Below are positions 10,829-19,278 of a stretch of 64,000 bases of DNA, one piece after another. The stretch comes from Neostapfia colusana. Lineage: Eukaryota; Streptophyta; Magnoliopsida; Poales; Poaceae. A model generated the notes under the pieces. That model made no database searches. It worked only from the letters and a program-made list of their open reading frames with translations, and was not told the DNA's origin. Within the stretch, counting starts at the first letter, position 1; the number at the start of each line of letters is the position of its first letter. The stretch is from NCBI GenBank assembly GCA_030760725.1, contig JASWHV010000008.1, positions 30,662,720 through 30,726,719 on the forward strand, in the 5' to 3' direction. Position numbers and translations under genes: made by a program.

Positions 10829-12937
10829 ATGGGTCGTGATCGCAAAGGAAAAGGCAAGGCAATTGAGGAGCCCGCCGCGAAGAAGCGCAAGATGTCCAAG
10901 GACGCTCGTCGCGCGGAGTTGGCCGCTCGCGCCGCCGAGGAGCGTGAGCGTGGCCATCGCGGTTCCTTACGGATCCGCGAGTCCCGGCAGAGGCAGGAGC
11001 AGCCTCCGATCCAGCCGGTGCCTCCCGAGGGCTCCGACGAGGAGGAGACTGAAGTGCAGCCTCTCATCCGCCGGCGCACCCCGAGGACTCGTGGGGGTGG
11101 ACAGACTCCTACGGCGAGTCGGCGCCCCTCTGCAGCTGACCGCGCCGAGGACAGAGAGGCCGAAAGGGCCATCCACCTGATGGACACTGCAGTCCGAGTT
11201 GCCGAAGAGGTCAGACTCACTGACTACAGGAAGATGAAGGCAAGGCAACTTAAGAAGCTCAGATGGTCAGCGCTGATTGAGGAGTGGTTCCCGCGGCCTA
11301 GGGATGCTCGAGTTGACTCCCGGTTCTGTACCCTGACACAGGCGTCACTGTACGAGACTTACAGGCGTCGGGGTCACAAGCTATTCCAGCATAACAGCAT
11401 TGACTGGGATCAGCTTGCAGTGGCAGCAGGACACGGAATCAGGCCCCTCTTTGAGAGATTCAGAGGACTTGTGGACTTGCTCTCACACCCGAGGAGTGCT
11501 TACGTCGAGGAGTGGGTTAGGGTGTTCTACGCGACACTCTACGTCTCTGAGGGTCGTCGCTCGATTCACTTCATGTTCATGGGGCGAATCCACGACGTAT
11601 CTCGAGACCTGATGGGCAGACTGCTTGGTGTGGAGCTCTCTACTACGTGCCTGCACCAGATAGTCTACGGAGACGCAGACCCGCCGAGGAGACCACTGAC
11701 TGGAGGAGTGGCACCACCTTTTGAGGAGATCAGAGGTCTGTTCACTCAGCCGTTCACTCCAGACCAGCCGAGGGTGCCAGCGCTTCTCACCCCAGCAGCT
11801 CGGACAGTTCACCACGTCCTCAGGCGTACCCTGCTACCGAGGTCCGGCTACTTGGAGGGATTCACGAGCCTTCAGCAGACCATCCTGTTCTATGTGATGA
11901 ACGGGATGGAGTTCGACATAGTAGACATTCTAATCTGCGAGATGGAGGACGTGATCACCGATGGAGTTGGGATGCTACGACAGCTGGTCTTCGGTCACTG
12001 GATCTGTCACCTTCTTCACCAGCTGGTTCCAGAGGACACTCCAGGAGTCTCTCAGCTGACGGAGATGCACGTGACCCGGTTCAGCCACTACCGAGTCCCC
12101 ACTCCGGGAGACCGCCGCCTTGGCCGTCCCGTCGAGCGTGAGGTTCGAGCCAGACTGTCAGAGGAGGACTGGGCAGAGCTGACTCAGGAGGACGCAGAGC
12201 TAGCACAGGCAGAGGCTCAGGGAGGAGACCTACAGCACGTATGGTCGGACAGCGACACCAGCGACAGTGTCGAGGAGTACTTCCCTCCTGCTCCTCCCTC
12301 ACCGAGACAGCACGACGCAGAGGCAGGAGGCTCAGCTGCTCCACCACCTTCACCTCCTCCAGTGTCAGAGGCTCAGGTGACTCAGCCGTCAGAGCTCACT
12401 GCTTTACTTCAGCGGATGGCTCAGCAGCAGGAGCAGCAGGCAGCTCGACAGGAGGAGCTTCAGAGGCAGCAGCAGGAGATGCAGCTGGAGATTGCCCGTC
12501 AGAGGCGAGAGGACACCGACAGGTTCACCAACCTCGTCGATCAGATGACGCGACGCACTATGGACCAGCAGCAGCAGACTCAGCAGATGCTGTTGGGCAT
12601 CCTGGGGTTGGTCACCAACCTCTACCAGCAGACTGGAGTGGCTCTTCCACCTCAGCACTTGGGACTTAGTCAGGCTCCAGGTGCACCCCCACTGGCACCA
12701 GCTCCAGTACTGCCACCGACGTCGCTCCAGTCCTCACCTCTTCCGGCAGTACCTCCACCGGTGCCAGCAGTCTCAGCGGATCCCCCAGCAGCTCCAGCTC
12801 CAGCTCCAGCCCCCACAGCAGCTCCAGCTCCTCCCGCTCCAGCTCCAGCACCAGCAACCTCTACCTCCAGCAGCTCCGACGACAGCACCGTCGACGCCGA
12901 CCGCTTCACCATCGCCAGGAGCGCGCCTGAGTCGTAG
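10829..12937 (+). CDS. Copia-A ORF3: nuclear-looking protein with a plant transposon-type domain (702 aa)
   Basis: Intact accessory protein downstream of pol, in the place occupied by the so-called env-like ORF of SIRE elements. The N-terminus is highly basic with an NLS-like KKRKM near residues 18-22. Residues about 140-410 look like the family called putative plant transposon protein (PF20167-like), judged by eye from YVEEWVRVFYATLYV followed by an MGR...VS...LLG pattern. An acidic segment follows, then a Gln-rich helix (about 515-590) and a Pro/Ala-rich tail. I see no signal peptide or transmembrane segment, which argues against an envelope protein. Homologous ORFs occur at the same place in Copia-B and Copia-C. 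A DNA- or chromatin-binding role on the palindromes is inference. Confidence 0.85.
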   Translation: MGRDRKGKGKAIEEPAAKKRKMSKDARRAELAARAAEERERGHRGSLRIRESRQRQEQPPIQPVPPEGSDEEETEVQPLIRRRTPRTRGGGQTPTASRRPSAADRAEDREAERAIHLMDTAVRVAEEVRLTDYRKMKARQLKKLRWSALIEEWFPRPRDARVDSRFCTLTQASLYETYRRRGHKLFQHNSIDWDQLAVAAGHGIRPLFERFRGLVDLLSHPRSAYVEEWVRVFYATLYVSEGRRSIHFMFMGRIHDVSRDLMGRLLGVELSTTCLHQIVYGDADPPRRPLTGGVAPPFEEIRGLFTQPFTPDQPRVPALLTPAARTVHHVLRRTLLPRSGYLEGFTSLQQTILFYVMNGMEFDIVDILICEMEDVITDGVGMLRQLVFGHWICHLLHQLVPEDTPGVSQLTEMHVTRFSHYRVPTPGDRRLGRPVEREVRARLSEEDWAELTQEDAELAQAEAQGGDLQHVWSDSDTSDSVEEYFPPAPPSPRQHDAEAGGSAAPPPSPPPVSEAQVTQPSELTALLQRMAQQQEQQAARQEELQRQQQEMQLEIARQRREDTDRFTNLVDQMTRRTMDQQQQTQQMLLGILGLVTNLYQQTGVALPPQHLGLSQAPGAPPLAPAPVLPPTSLQSSPLPAVPPPVPAVSADPPAAPAPAPAPTAAPAPPAPAPAPATSTSSSSDDSTVDADRFTIARSAPES

Positions 12938-12951
12938 GCACTCGACTTCCC

Positions 12952-12981
12952 TTTTTGGTGTCTTGATGCCAAAGGGGGAGA
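12952..12981 (+). other. Conserved upstream polypurine tract after Copia-A ORF3
   Basis: The block begins TTTTTGGTGTCTTGATGCC and runs into AAAGGGGGAGA, 14 nt after the ORF3 stop. Nearly the same block follows ORF3 in Copia-B (16431-16460) and Copia-C (43653-43684). The purine run resembles the true polypurine tract about 300 bp downstream, so it may be a second plus-strand primer or an RNA signal. Confidence 0.6.
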
Positions 12982-13238
12982 AGAGTTAGAGTCAGGGGGA
13001 GGGTTAGCTCAGTTCTAGGGGGAGTGTCTATGTCTATGCGTCTGCTACTATATCTGAGATTGTCCATCCTTTTGCTACTTTATTTGATTTTTGCTATTAT
13101 TGTACTCCGGGTGCTACTCTGTGCTTTTACGCCTTATCGTTTATTATTTGAGCCTTCGAGCCACTTGTGTTGCAATTTGTACCTGTTATATTTCTTTTAG
13201 CATTGTGTTTTAATTCAATTATATGCTCTACTCGTTGT

Positions 13239-13318
13239 GTTGTCATCAATCACCAAAAAGGGGGAGATTAAAAGCATCTAGGCCCCCGTGAGATATGGTT
13301 TTGGTGATTAATGACAAC
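13239..13318 (+). other. Copia-A polypurine tract bracketed by a 20-bp inverted repeat
   Basis: The polypurine tract AAAAAGGGGGAGAT (13255-13268) abuts the 3' LTR. Arms at 13239-13258 and 13299-13318 are inverted repeats with one mismatch in 20, one arm internal and one in U3. In the genomic RNA they would fold a stem with the PPT/U3 boundary in its loop. The same layout occurs in Copia-B and Copia-C. Confidence 0.8.
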
Positions 13319-14725
13319 CGTTCGTTATCACTAATGAGTTTGTGGATGCGAGGTTTCACATATATCACATCAACCGTTAATGAACTATCTATTCACACCA
13401 TCTACTGCTCATTGGATACAAATGGAGACCCCTCAACGATCTATTCTAAGGGGTCATTCGATATGAAGAACTCATACAAATCTATTCTATCGAAATTGGC
13501 AACACAAGAAGCTTACACTTTACCGTAATATCATTTCAAACAAGTGTCAAAGAGGTCACTCAAGAAGATTCCAAAGGATCAACTCAAAATAACTCGAAGC
13601 AAACAAGTTGCATTCACCGGATCATCCGATGTCTTGCAAAATGACTACATCGGTCGAGTTTGAGTTGGCAGAAGAAGAAGACCTCAGATTCCAGTACTCA
13701 TCGGATCATCCGATGTGAAGGAAGTGGCACATCGGTTGAGTTCACCCGAAGGTTGATATCTGAGTTATTATGAAGATATACACACCGGACCATCCGATGA
13801 GGAAGTAAGTATACATCGGTCAAATTCAACAGAGACAATATTTCTGACCCAATTCTGAAGATCAACTCACCGGATCATCCGATGATAAATTGAAGTAACA
13901 TCGGTCGATTAAAAGATCCAACGGTTATATCCAACGGTCACATCTGACACGTGACATCAGCTAATTTGGAATTCGACCGATGATCATATAAAGGGGTGCA
14001 TCGGAGGATCCGATGCTAACTGACAAAGTCTGCCCACTTTTCCAACGGCTATCTCGTGTGGGCTGGCTATAAATACCCCTCCAACCAGCCATTTCGACAA
14101 GTCTTGATCTCCTGAGCCTCACTACACATTCTCAAGCATTCAAGACCAAGAGCTACCACTTCCACACTTCAAAACCTCTTGTAATCCAACTATAGGTTAT
14201 ATCTAGCTAGAGAGAAGCTTGTGTGCGTCCATTCTTAGTGATTGGAATCTCTAGGCTAGTGAGAGAGAGTGTCTTGGTGACTTCTCTCACCTTGTAAACG
14301 TTGGAGGAAGAAAAGATCCCTCCGGAGCTTACCAAGGTGTTTGTGGAAGCCCGGAGAATCACCGTTGTACAAGGCTTGAGCTCCACCTTGCCGGAGAGGG
14401 CGAACGGAGAAAGATAGTGGATTCCCTTGTCTTGGTGACTTGGGAGTGGCCATACCCTTTGGTGGGTGCCACAACGTGGACGTAGGAAGATTTTTATGAT
14501 CTTACCGAACCACGGGAAAAATCGCCGTGTCTCCGAGTCTCCGCGGGAGTTTGCCTTTCTCTCATCACCCCTTACTATTACGCTTTTACTATTCCGCACT
14601 TAACTCTCTTACTTGCGTACTTAGTTTGCATAGGGAATTGGGCTTCAACCATTAAAGTTTTAAATTGCTCTAAAATTTTAAAAAAGCCCAATTCACCCCC
14701 CCTCTTGGGCGTTTCGATCCTTACA
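13269..14725 (+). repeat. Copia-A 3' LTR
   Basis: 1457 bp, ends GATCCTTACA. Differs from the 5' LTR at about five positions by eye, among them the terminal TG, which is TA here. It repeats the palindrome array (13615-14015) and TATA box (14068-14075). Confidence 0.96.
13615..14015 (+). promoter_or_regulatory. Copia-A palindrome modules, 3' LTR copy
   Basis: Copy of the 2927-3327 array shifted by 10,688 bp. The palindrome and half-site sequences appear unchanged between the two LTRs. Confidence 0.8.
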
Positions 14726-14730
14726 TCGTC
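14726..14730. repeat. Target site duplication of Copia-A, right copy (tcgtc)
   Basis: Identical to 2576-2580 and directly adjacent to the end of the 3' LTR. Confidence 0.95.
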
Positions 14731-14781
14731 GGCTCAGGAGTTGGAAAAGAAGTTCGTGGTTTCGGCCAAAGGTTCTGGGTT

Positions 14782-14790
14782 CTATTTATA
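14782..14790 (-). promoter_or_regulatory. Candidate TATA box of the Gypsy-A LTR
   Basis: The minus strand reads TATAAATAG. It lies 200-770 bp downstream, in the direction of transcription, of the CACGTG repeat array, as expected for an LTR core promoter. Motif evidence only. Confidence 0.5.
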
Positions 14791-14999
14791 ATCGGGAAGA
14801 AAGAGTTCTAATCTGATTGGACTTCGATTAAGAGTCCTATTCAACTTGTCGTTGAATCTTAACAACTTATCTCTAGTTGATTTGGTGTGGTAACATTGTG
14901 GAATTCGTGCCGATTTCCTCCCGTACCGGTATTTCCACGCGTACAGAAGCAAAAACCGCTCCAGAACTCGTTACCTCCGCGGTGATGAGCTCCAGAAGC

Positions 15000-15560
15000 T
15001 CCACATGTCCATCGGGCCTGGTCTCCCCCCTTCCGCAGAGACGTGCTCCAGTTGTGCCGCGTGTCAAGCGAGCGAGACCTCCCTCTTTCTCAGAGGCGGG
15101 CTCCGTGTGCGCCACGTATCCTGGTGGTCGGGACCTCCTCTTTATTCGGAGGTGGCTCCGGGTGTGCCACGTGTCCTAACAGTGCCAGATTTCCTTCCTT
15201 CTCATAGACGAGGTCTGAGGTTGACACGTGTCCAATAGGACCGGACCTCCCGGAGGTGAGCTCCGGAGGTGACACATGTCCGGCAATGTCAGACCTCCCG
15301 GAGGTGAGTTTCGAGAGCGACACGTGTCCCGCGTGGCTGGTCCTCTCTTTTCCGCGGTGAATAGCTCCTAAGGTGACACGTGTCCTGCGGGACTGGCCTC
15401 GCTTCTCCGCAGAGGCTAGCTCCGGGGGGCAACACGTGTCCCATAGGGTCGAACTTCTTCCCCTTGCGGGGATGAGCCCCGAGCCAGCCATGTAGCCAGT
15501 TTAGCGGCGGACCCCTCTTCATTTGCGGAGATGAGCTCCGAACACGCCACGTGGCCAGCG
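15000..15560. repeat. Degenerate tandem repeats carrying CACGTGTC G-box/ABRE motifs
   Basis: About ten degenerate units of roughly 48-60 bp. Each combines a cctcc...ccgcggaggtgagctccg-like part with a CACGTGTCC-like part. Exact CACGTGTC occurs at 15168, 15225, 15321, 15377 and 15433; variants occur near 15002, 15056, 15113, 15272 and 15487, and CACGTGGC at 15548. CACGTG is the plant G-box and ACGTGTC the ABRE core bound by bZIP factors. The array lies in U3 upstream of the TATA box, so an enhancer role is plausible but inferred. Confidence 0.75.
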
Positions 15561-15712
15561 AGCCGTGGGAGTTGTCTTCGGCGCTCTCTGTACACTGGAA
15601 TTTGCTCTTTTTTGGCTAACTTTTTGATTCTTTCTTTGTTTCAACTTATTTTAAAAGTGTTTTTCTACATGAAACATGAATACATGCAGAACCCAAAAAT
15701 GAGGGTGTCACA

Positions 15713-16064
15713 CTTCCGGACTAGTCCGGCCTCTGGCCCGGACAAGTCTGGTGTACCCGAGTTTACCTCACTAGCACTCTCCACTAAGGATTCGACACTT
15801 CTAAGACTTTGAGCTCTCTTCTATGATCTCAATGCACTTGACACACACACTCTCACTCTTACACGGCTAGCCTACTAAAGACTCTAATGAAACCCTAATT
15901 TCTACTCTTGGAGTCTTCGACGTCGTTCTTCATCCTTTTCCTTTTTGAGAGTTTAGGTGTCCACCTTGGAAATATCTTGTGCTTATGATCATCTCAGGTC
16001 ATTAGTCTCTTAATTGTCGTCATCAATCATCCAAAACCCATGGGGAGACCAAGATGCACTTACA
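15713..16064 (-). repeat. Copia-B 3' LTR, U3 fragment
   Basis: Ends gatgcacttaca at 16064, the LTR start TGTAAGTGCATC in element orientation, as in Copia-C. Holds a perfect CCGGACTAGTCCGG at 15716-15729 and a variant near 15738. The Gypsy-A target duplication (15713-15717) overlaps the first palindrome. Confidence 0.8.
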
Positions 16065-16094
16065 ATCTCCCTTTTTTTAGTGATTGATGACAAC
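16019..16094 (-). other. Copia-B polypurine tract within an inverted repeat
   Basis: The tract lies at 16065-16078 (plus strand atctccctttttt) next to the LTR. Inverted-repeat arms at 16019-16036 (LTR) and 16075-16094 (internal) flank it, as in the other two Copia elements. Confidence 0.7.
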
Positions 16095-16430
16095 ACATTA
16101 AGTTTCAACATAAGAGGTAAAAATTTGATTTTCATAACAAGTGCGTGTATGCATAACTCCCCCTGGATGTATGCAACAGTAAAAGAGGGGAGTTGACATA
16201 CATTCACATGTTATGGTGGGTTGCCTATGTGTTGTGCTCAAAAAATGTGATAAGATAATAAAACATAGCAAAGGGTAACAATGATCAAATATAAGCCATA
16301 AGATCAAATATAAGCCATAAGATCCACACATAGTCTTACACAAAAGAGACACAATGCATAAAACATAGATAATAATGTCCAAGGATTTATATAAGACTAG
16401 AAGATGATAAAAAAGACATCCTCTTCCATC

Positions 16431-16460
16431 TCTCCCCCTATGGCATCAAGGCACCAAAAA
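16431..16460 (-). other. Conserved upstream polypurine tract after Copia-B ORF3
   Basis: The plus strand reads tctcccccta then tggcatcaaggcacc, the same block that follows ORF3 in Copia-A and Copia-C. It lies about 30 nt downstream of the ORF3 stop. Confidence 0.6.
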
Positions 16461-16488
16461 GGAAAAAAGGAAGAAGATACGCCTAAGT

Positions 16489-18276
16489 CTACTCGTCATC
16501 TTCATCGTCTTCTTCTTCATCGCCATCTTCATCACTCTTCATGGCCTCCGTATCATCTTCCTCATCGTCGATGGTGGTGGATGGAGGCACGACCTTGGAA
16601 GAGCTTCCATCTTCTGTGAACTGGGCGAGCTCATCAGCAGTGAACTCTGGATAAGGAGTGAGCTCTCCATCACTCTCCTCGGAAGGAGACATAGGCATCT
16701 CAAGCTTGTCGCACACATCCTTGAGGTACTTCTCCTGACGCCTCTCCATGCGTCGAGTCCGGACCTCCACATGCCGACAGGAGGCAAAGAGTGCGTTGAA
16801 GCACCTGAAGAATCCGCTCATCGACTGCGGAGGAGGAGGTGATGACTGAGCCACTGAGCTAGGGGGAGCCACCGAGGTGGAAGGAGGTTGAGCATTTTTT
16901 CTTCTGGAGGGTTTTGGCACAATTGGGGGCAGCTGAGGACGAATAGGTCAATGAGTCACATCTTTGACGAAGACAAGCCCCGACACCTTCTCAATTAAGC
17001 ACATGATATATGGTGCATACCCACATGAGCGGTTGGGAGTGTGAGAGATGTTGAAGATGTCGTCATAGATGTGCTCAATGAGGTGGAACTTCTCTTCACC
17101 ATCAATCAACAGGAGGAGATGCCTTAAGTTTCCTTGAATCACCCCTGCATCTCCATCCTTAGGGGCAATGGTTCTCCTCAGAATCCGGTTGAGGATGCTA
17201 TAGAATGGCTTGATGTTCCTAGCAAGCCCAACCTCATAGGGAACATGACTAGGATACATGTAGTCAAGCTGATCCCTATCCACTGCCTTGAGGTTGGAAA
17301 TGATGATCTCATGGTCTAGGTGCTCCTCAAGGCCATGTATCTGAGCAAACTCCTCATATGTGGCTGAGTACTGCTCTCCATGAGTCATCCAAGTGATTTT
17401 CCGGTCACCGTAGGTGGAGAAGTACACGGTGGTGTAAAACTGCACAATCACATTGATGTTCCAGTCATACTTGAAACTCATGATTTCCTTGATCCCATGG
17501 CACTCTGCGGCTTCAATCACGACATCAAAAGCCTTATGCTTCTTTTTGGCCATGTAGTCCCAATCCACCCATGGAGCCTGAGCAACTGGAGTCTTCATCC
17601 TCAAGTATACTAGGCAATAGTAGTCGCAGTGAAAGTTGCACCAAAACCTAGGGTCGGCTGTGTGCTTCTCATAATCATATACTTTATCCATTCTCGGCCT
17701 CCTCGCCTTCTCATCCCCCTTTCCTTTGAACACAGATGCTGCATTGTTGGGCTGCCGGTTTGGATCTCTAGCAGGGGCAGCCATCTTCAGGGGACAGATG
17801 GGCTTCGATTGCCCCTTCTCCCTGATTGCAGTGCCTCCTACCCTCTTTGTCGGTGCCTTGGCAGTTGCCTTTTTGTTCTTGGGCTCCTCAGGAAGTGGAG
17901 CCTTTCCTTTCTTCGGGTCACGGAGAACCCTACCCTAGGGTTCTTTCTCCTTCTCTTTGTCCCGCTCTTTCTCTCCTAATATGACCAGTTTCTTCCTCTT
18001 GGGCTCTACGGCACTGGCAGCCTGGGAGCTATGGGCTTCACGTTCGGCCCTTTTCTTCTTCCGTTGATCTGCCAAGGATTCCTCAATGGCTTTGGCAATC
18101 TGTGCCTGCTCGTCAAGATCATGTCTCTTCTTTGTTCTTGCCTCTCGAATGACGGCATCCTTAGCTGCTTGGGCCTATTTTGCTGCCCTTTCTTCTGCAA
18201 TGCGCCGATGGAGGGCTTGTCGAGCCTCCTCGGCCGCGGGACTTGCAAGAGGGGAGCCTTGGTCGGAGTCCGACAT
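16489..18276 (-). pseudogene. Copia-B ORF3, decayed (about 595 codons)
   Basis: One minus-strand frame from ATG at 18276 to the stop at 16489, broken by three in-frame stops (near 18176, near 17938 and at 16948-16950). The N-terminal part is rich in charged helix and has an NLS-like PKRKK. The central part (from 17784) has DPRFWCNFHCDYY, the VQFYTTVYF and WMTHGEQYSATYEEFAQIHG phrases, and CGYAPYIMCLIEK, the same domain as Copia-C ORF3 and more distantly Copia-A ORF3. The C-terminus is a run of Asp/Glu. No longer expressible as one protein. Confidence 0.82.
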
Positions 18277-18371
18277 ATCGCCTGAGAAACAAGAGATAGG
18301 AGGTCAAGGAAATGGAATATTGCGAAAGAATTCACTAAAAATGGCTAAAGTTGGGGTTTGTCCTGTGTAGA

Positions 18372-18447
18372 CCGGACTTGTCCGTTTAGGGGCTGGACTA
18401 GTCCGCCCGAGAACGGACTTGTCCGTCCATAAACTGGACTAGTCCGG
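18372..18447 (-). promoter_or_regulatory. Copia-B palindrome cluster just upstream of ORF3
   Basis: Four CGGACT(A/T)GTCCG-type palindromes at 18372, 18393, 18413 and 18434, start-to-start 21, 20 and 21 bp. They lie about 100 bp upstream of the ORF3 ATG. Copia-C has a cluster at the equivalent place. Confidence 0.75.
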
Positions 18448-18851
18448 GTTACACAGGAAGAACCCTAACCCTAACAATTTTTCGTAAAAACTTTTAATCA
18501 AGTCGCAATACTCCTAGGCTACAATCACAATGAATTGAGGAACAACATTTGTGAAGAGGTTTCTACCAAAAGACCTAAGAATGAAGAAAAGGAGAGATTT
18601 TTGGGTAGGTCAAGAATACCTCTTCAGATCTCCAAATTGATGAAATCGGAGGCGAAACTTGAGCAACAAAGCACGGGAAAGAGTTTCTGCAATCCTTAGG
18701 GCTCCAATCCATGAATTGGACGAGATTTTTGGTGGAGAAAAGGGAAAATTGCCAATGGGGGGCGGTTCTCGCTTAGAGAGTGAGAGAGAGAAAGTTGAAA
18801 GTGAGGAGAGAGGGGGGGTCTGGCCGCCCTGGGAGGTTAAGTCCCCAGGGG

Positions 18852-19025
18852 CCGGACTAGTCTGTCCTGGTGCACGGACAAGTCCGCTCGACGGACTAGA
18901 GCCGGACTTCTCCGGTGCCGGACTTGTCCGACCTCCCAGGCGGACTAGTCCAGTTTGGACTTGTCCGCTGAGAAGCCCGACCTAGACAACCTGGACTTGT
19001 CCGGCCCATGGGCGGACTAGTCCGG
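18852..19025 (-). promoter_or_regulatory. Copia-B second palindrome cluster in the pol-ORF3 interval
   Basis: About eight palindrome copies or close variants, for example 18852-18865, 18874-18887, 18902-18915, 18918-18931, 18940-18953, 18956-18969, 18991-19004 and 19012-19025, several of them spaced 21-22 bp. The distance to the ORF3 ATG (about 600 bp) matches the Copia-C cluster at 45765-45865. Confidence 0.75.
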
Positions 19026-19278
19026 CTATAGGCTGAAATTTCATATAATATGAATTTTGGCTCAAGAATATGATCCTTTTTGGACAAGTTTTTGCAAATA
19101 TCTTTGACAAACATGGTCAGTAAGCATACATCAAACAAATAATGACCATATTTAACAAATAATCCTTTTGAACATAGTTTTCATAGAGTAAGAGAGATTA
19201 GGGTAGAATTTTGAAAGAATGCGATTTTTGAAGTTTATATACAAGTAACAAACAGATGTGCATGGCTCAAGCAACATT

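Larger units (their letters stand above)
2581..14725 (+). mobile_element. Copia-A: full-length Ty1/copia retrotransposon with a third ORF (SIRE-like)
   Basis: 12,145-bp element with 1457-bp LTRs, 5-bp TSDs, primer site at 4040, gag, pol in copia order (PR-INT-RT-RH), an extra ORF3 after pol and a polypurine tract at 13255-13268. The long gag with zinc knuckles and coiled coil, and the 3' ORF, fit the SIRE/Maximus lineage. By eye I count about five differences between the LTRs, including the second base of the 3' LTR (TA instead of TG). At the commonly used grass LTR rate of 1.3e-8 per site per year this gives roughly 0.1 million years. It lies inside the Gypsy-A LTR. Confidence 0.95.
1..15712 (-). 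mobile_element. Gypsy-A: Ty3/gypsy-type LTR retrotransposon, partial
   Basis: Minus-strand element of which only one LTR (5' LTR in element orientation), the primer binding site and about 450 bp of leader lie in the window. The body continues past base 1. The LTR runs from 462 to 15712, with ends TGTGACGCCC and GGGTGTCACA, and is interrupted by Copia-A (2581-14725). The assignment to Ty3/gypsy rests on the long LTR (~3.1 kb without the insert), the initiator-Met-type primer site and an LTR block shared with Gypsy-D. No protein-coding part is visible, so the superfamily is inferred. Confidence 0.75.
14731..15712 (-). repeat. Gypsy-A LTR, right segment (U3 side)
   Basis: Continues the LTR after the Copia-A insertion and ends GGGTGTCACA at 15712, complementary to the TGTGACGCCC end at 462. 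In element orientation this is the start of the LTR, so it holds the upstream promoter region: a G-box repeat array and a TATA box. The next five bases, cttcc (15713-15717), are the presumed target duplication; its partner lies outside the window. Confidence 0.8.

Noticed and set aside
10317..11180. Long open frames on both strands in the CCG-rich stretch
   Set aside because: Low-complexity Pro/Arg/Ala composition with no domain; all frames are open because stops are rare in CCG repeats. The real ORF begins at 10829.
10829..12937. Envelope protein interpretation of ORF3
   Set aside because: No signal peptide, no transmembrane segment, and basic nuclear-type clusters instead.
15090..15491. 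133-codon minus-strand ORF with repeated GHVSPPELTS-like phrases
   Set aside because: The repetition is the translated DNA tandem repeat of the Gypsy-A LTR, not a repeat protein.
18462..18476. Telomere-like repeat (ccctaaccctaac)
   Set aside because: Only two units and not the plant TTTAGGG repeat; chance sequence in the Copia-B interval.
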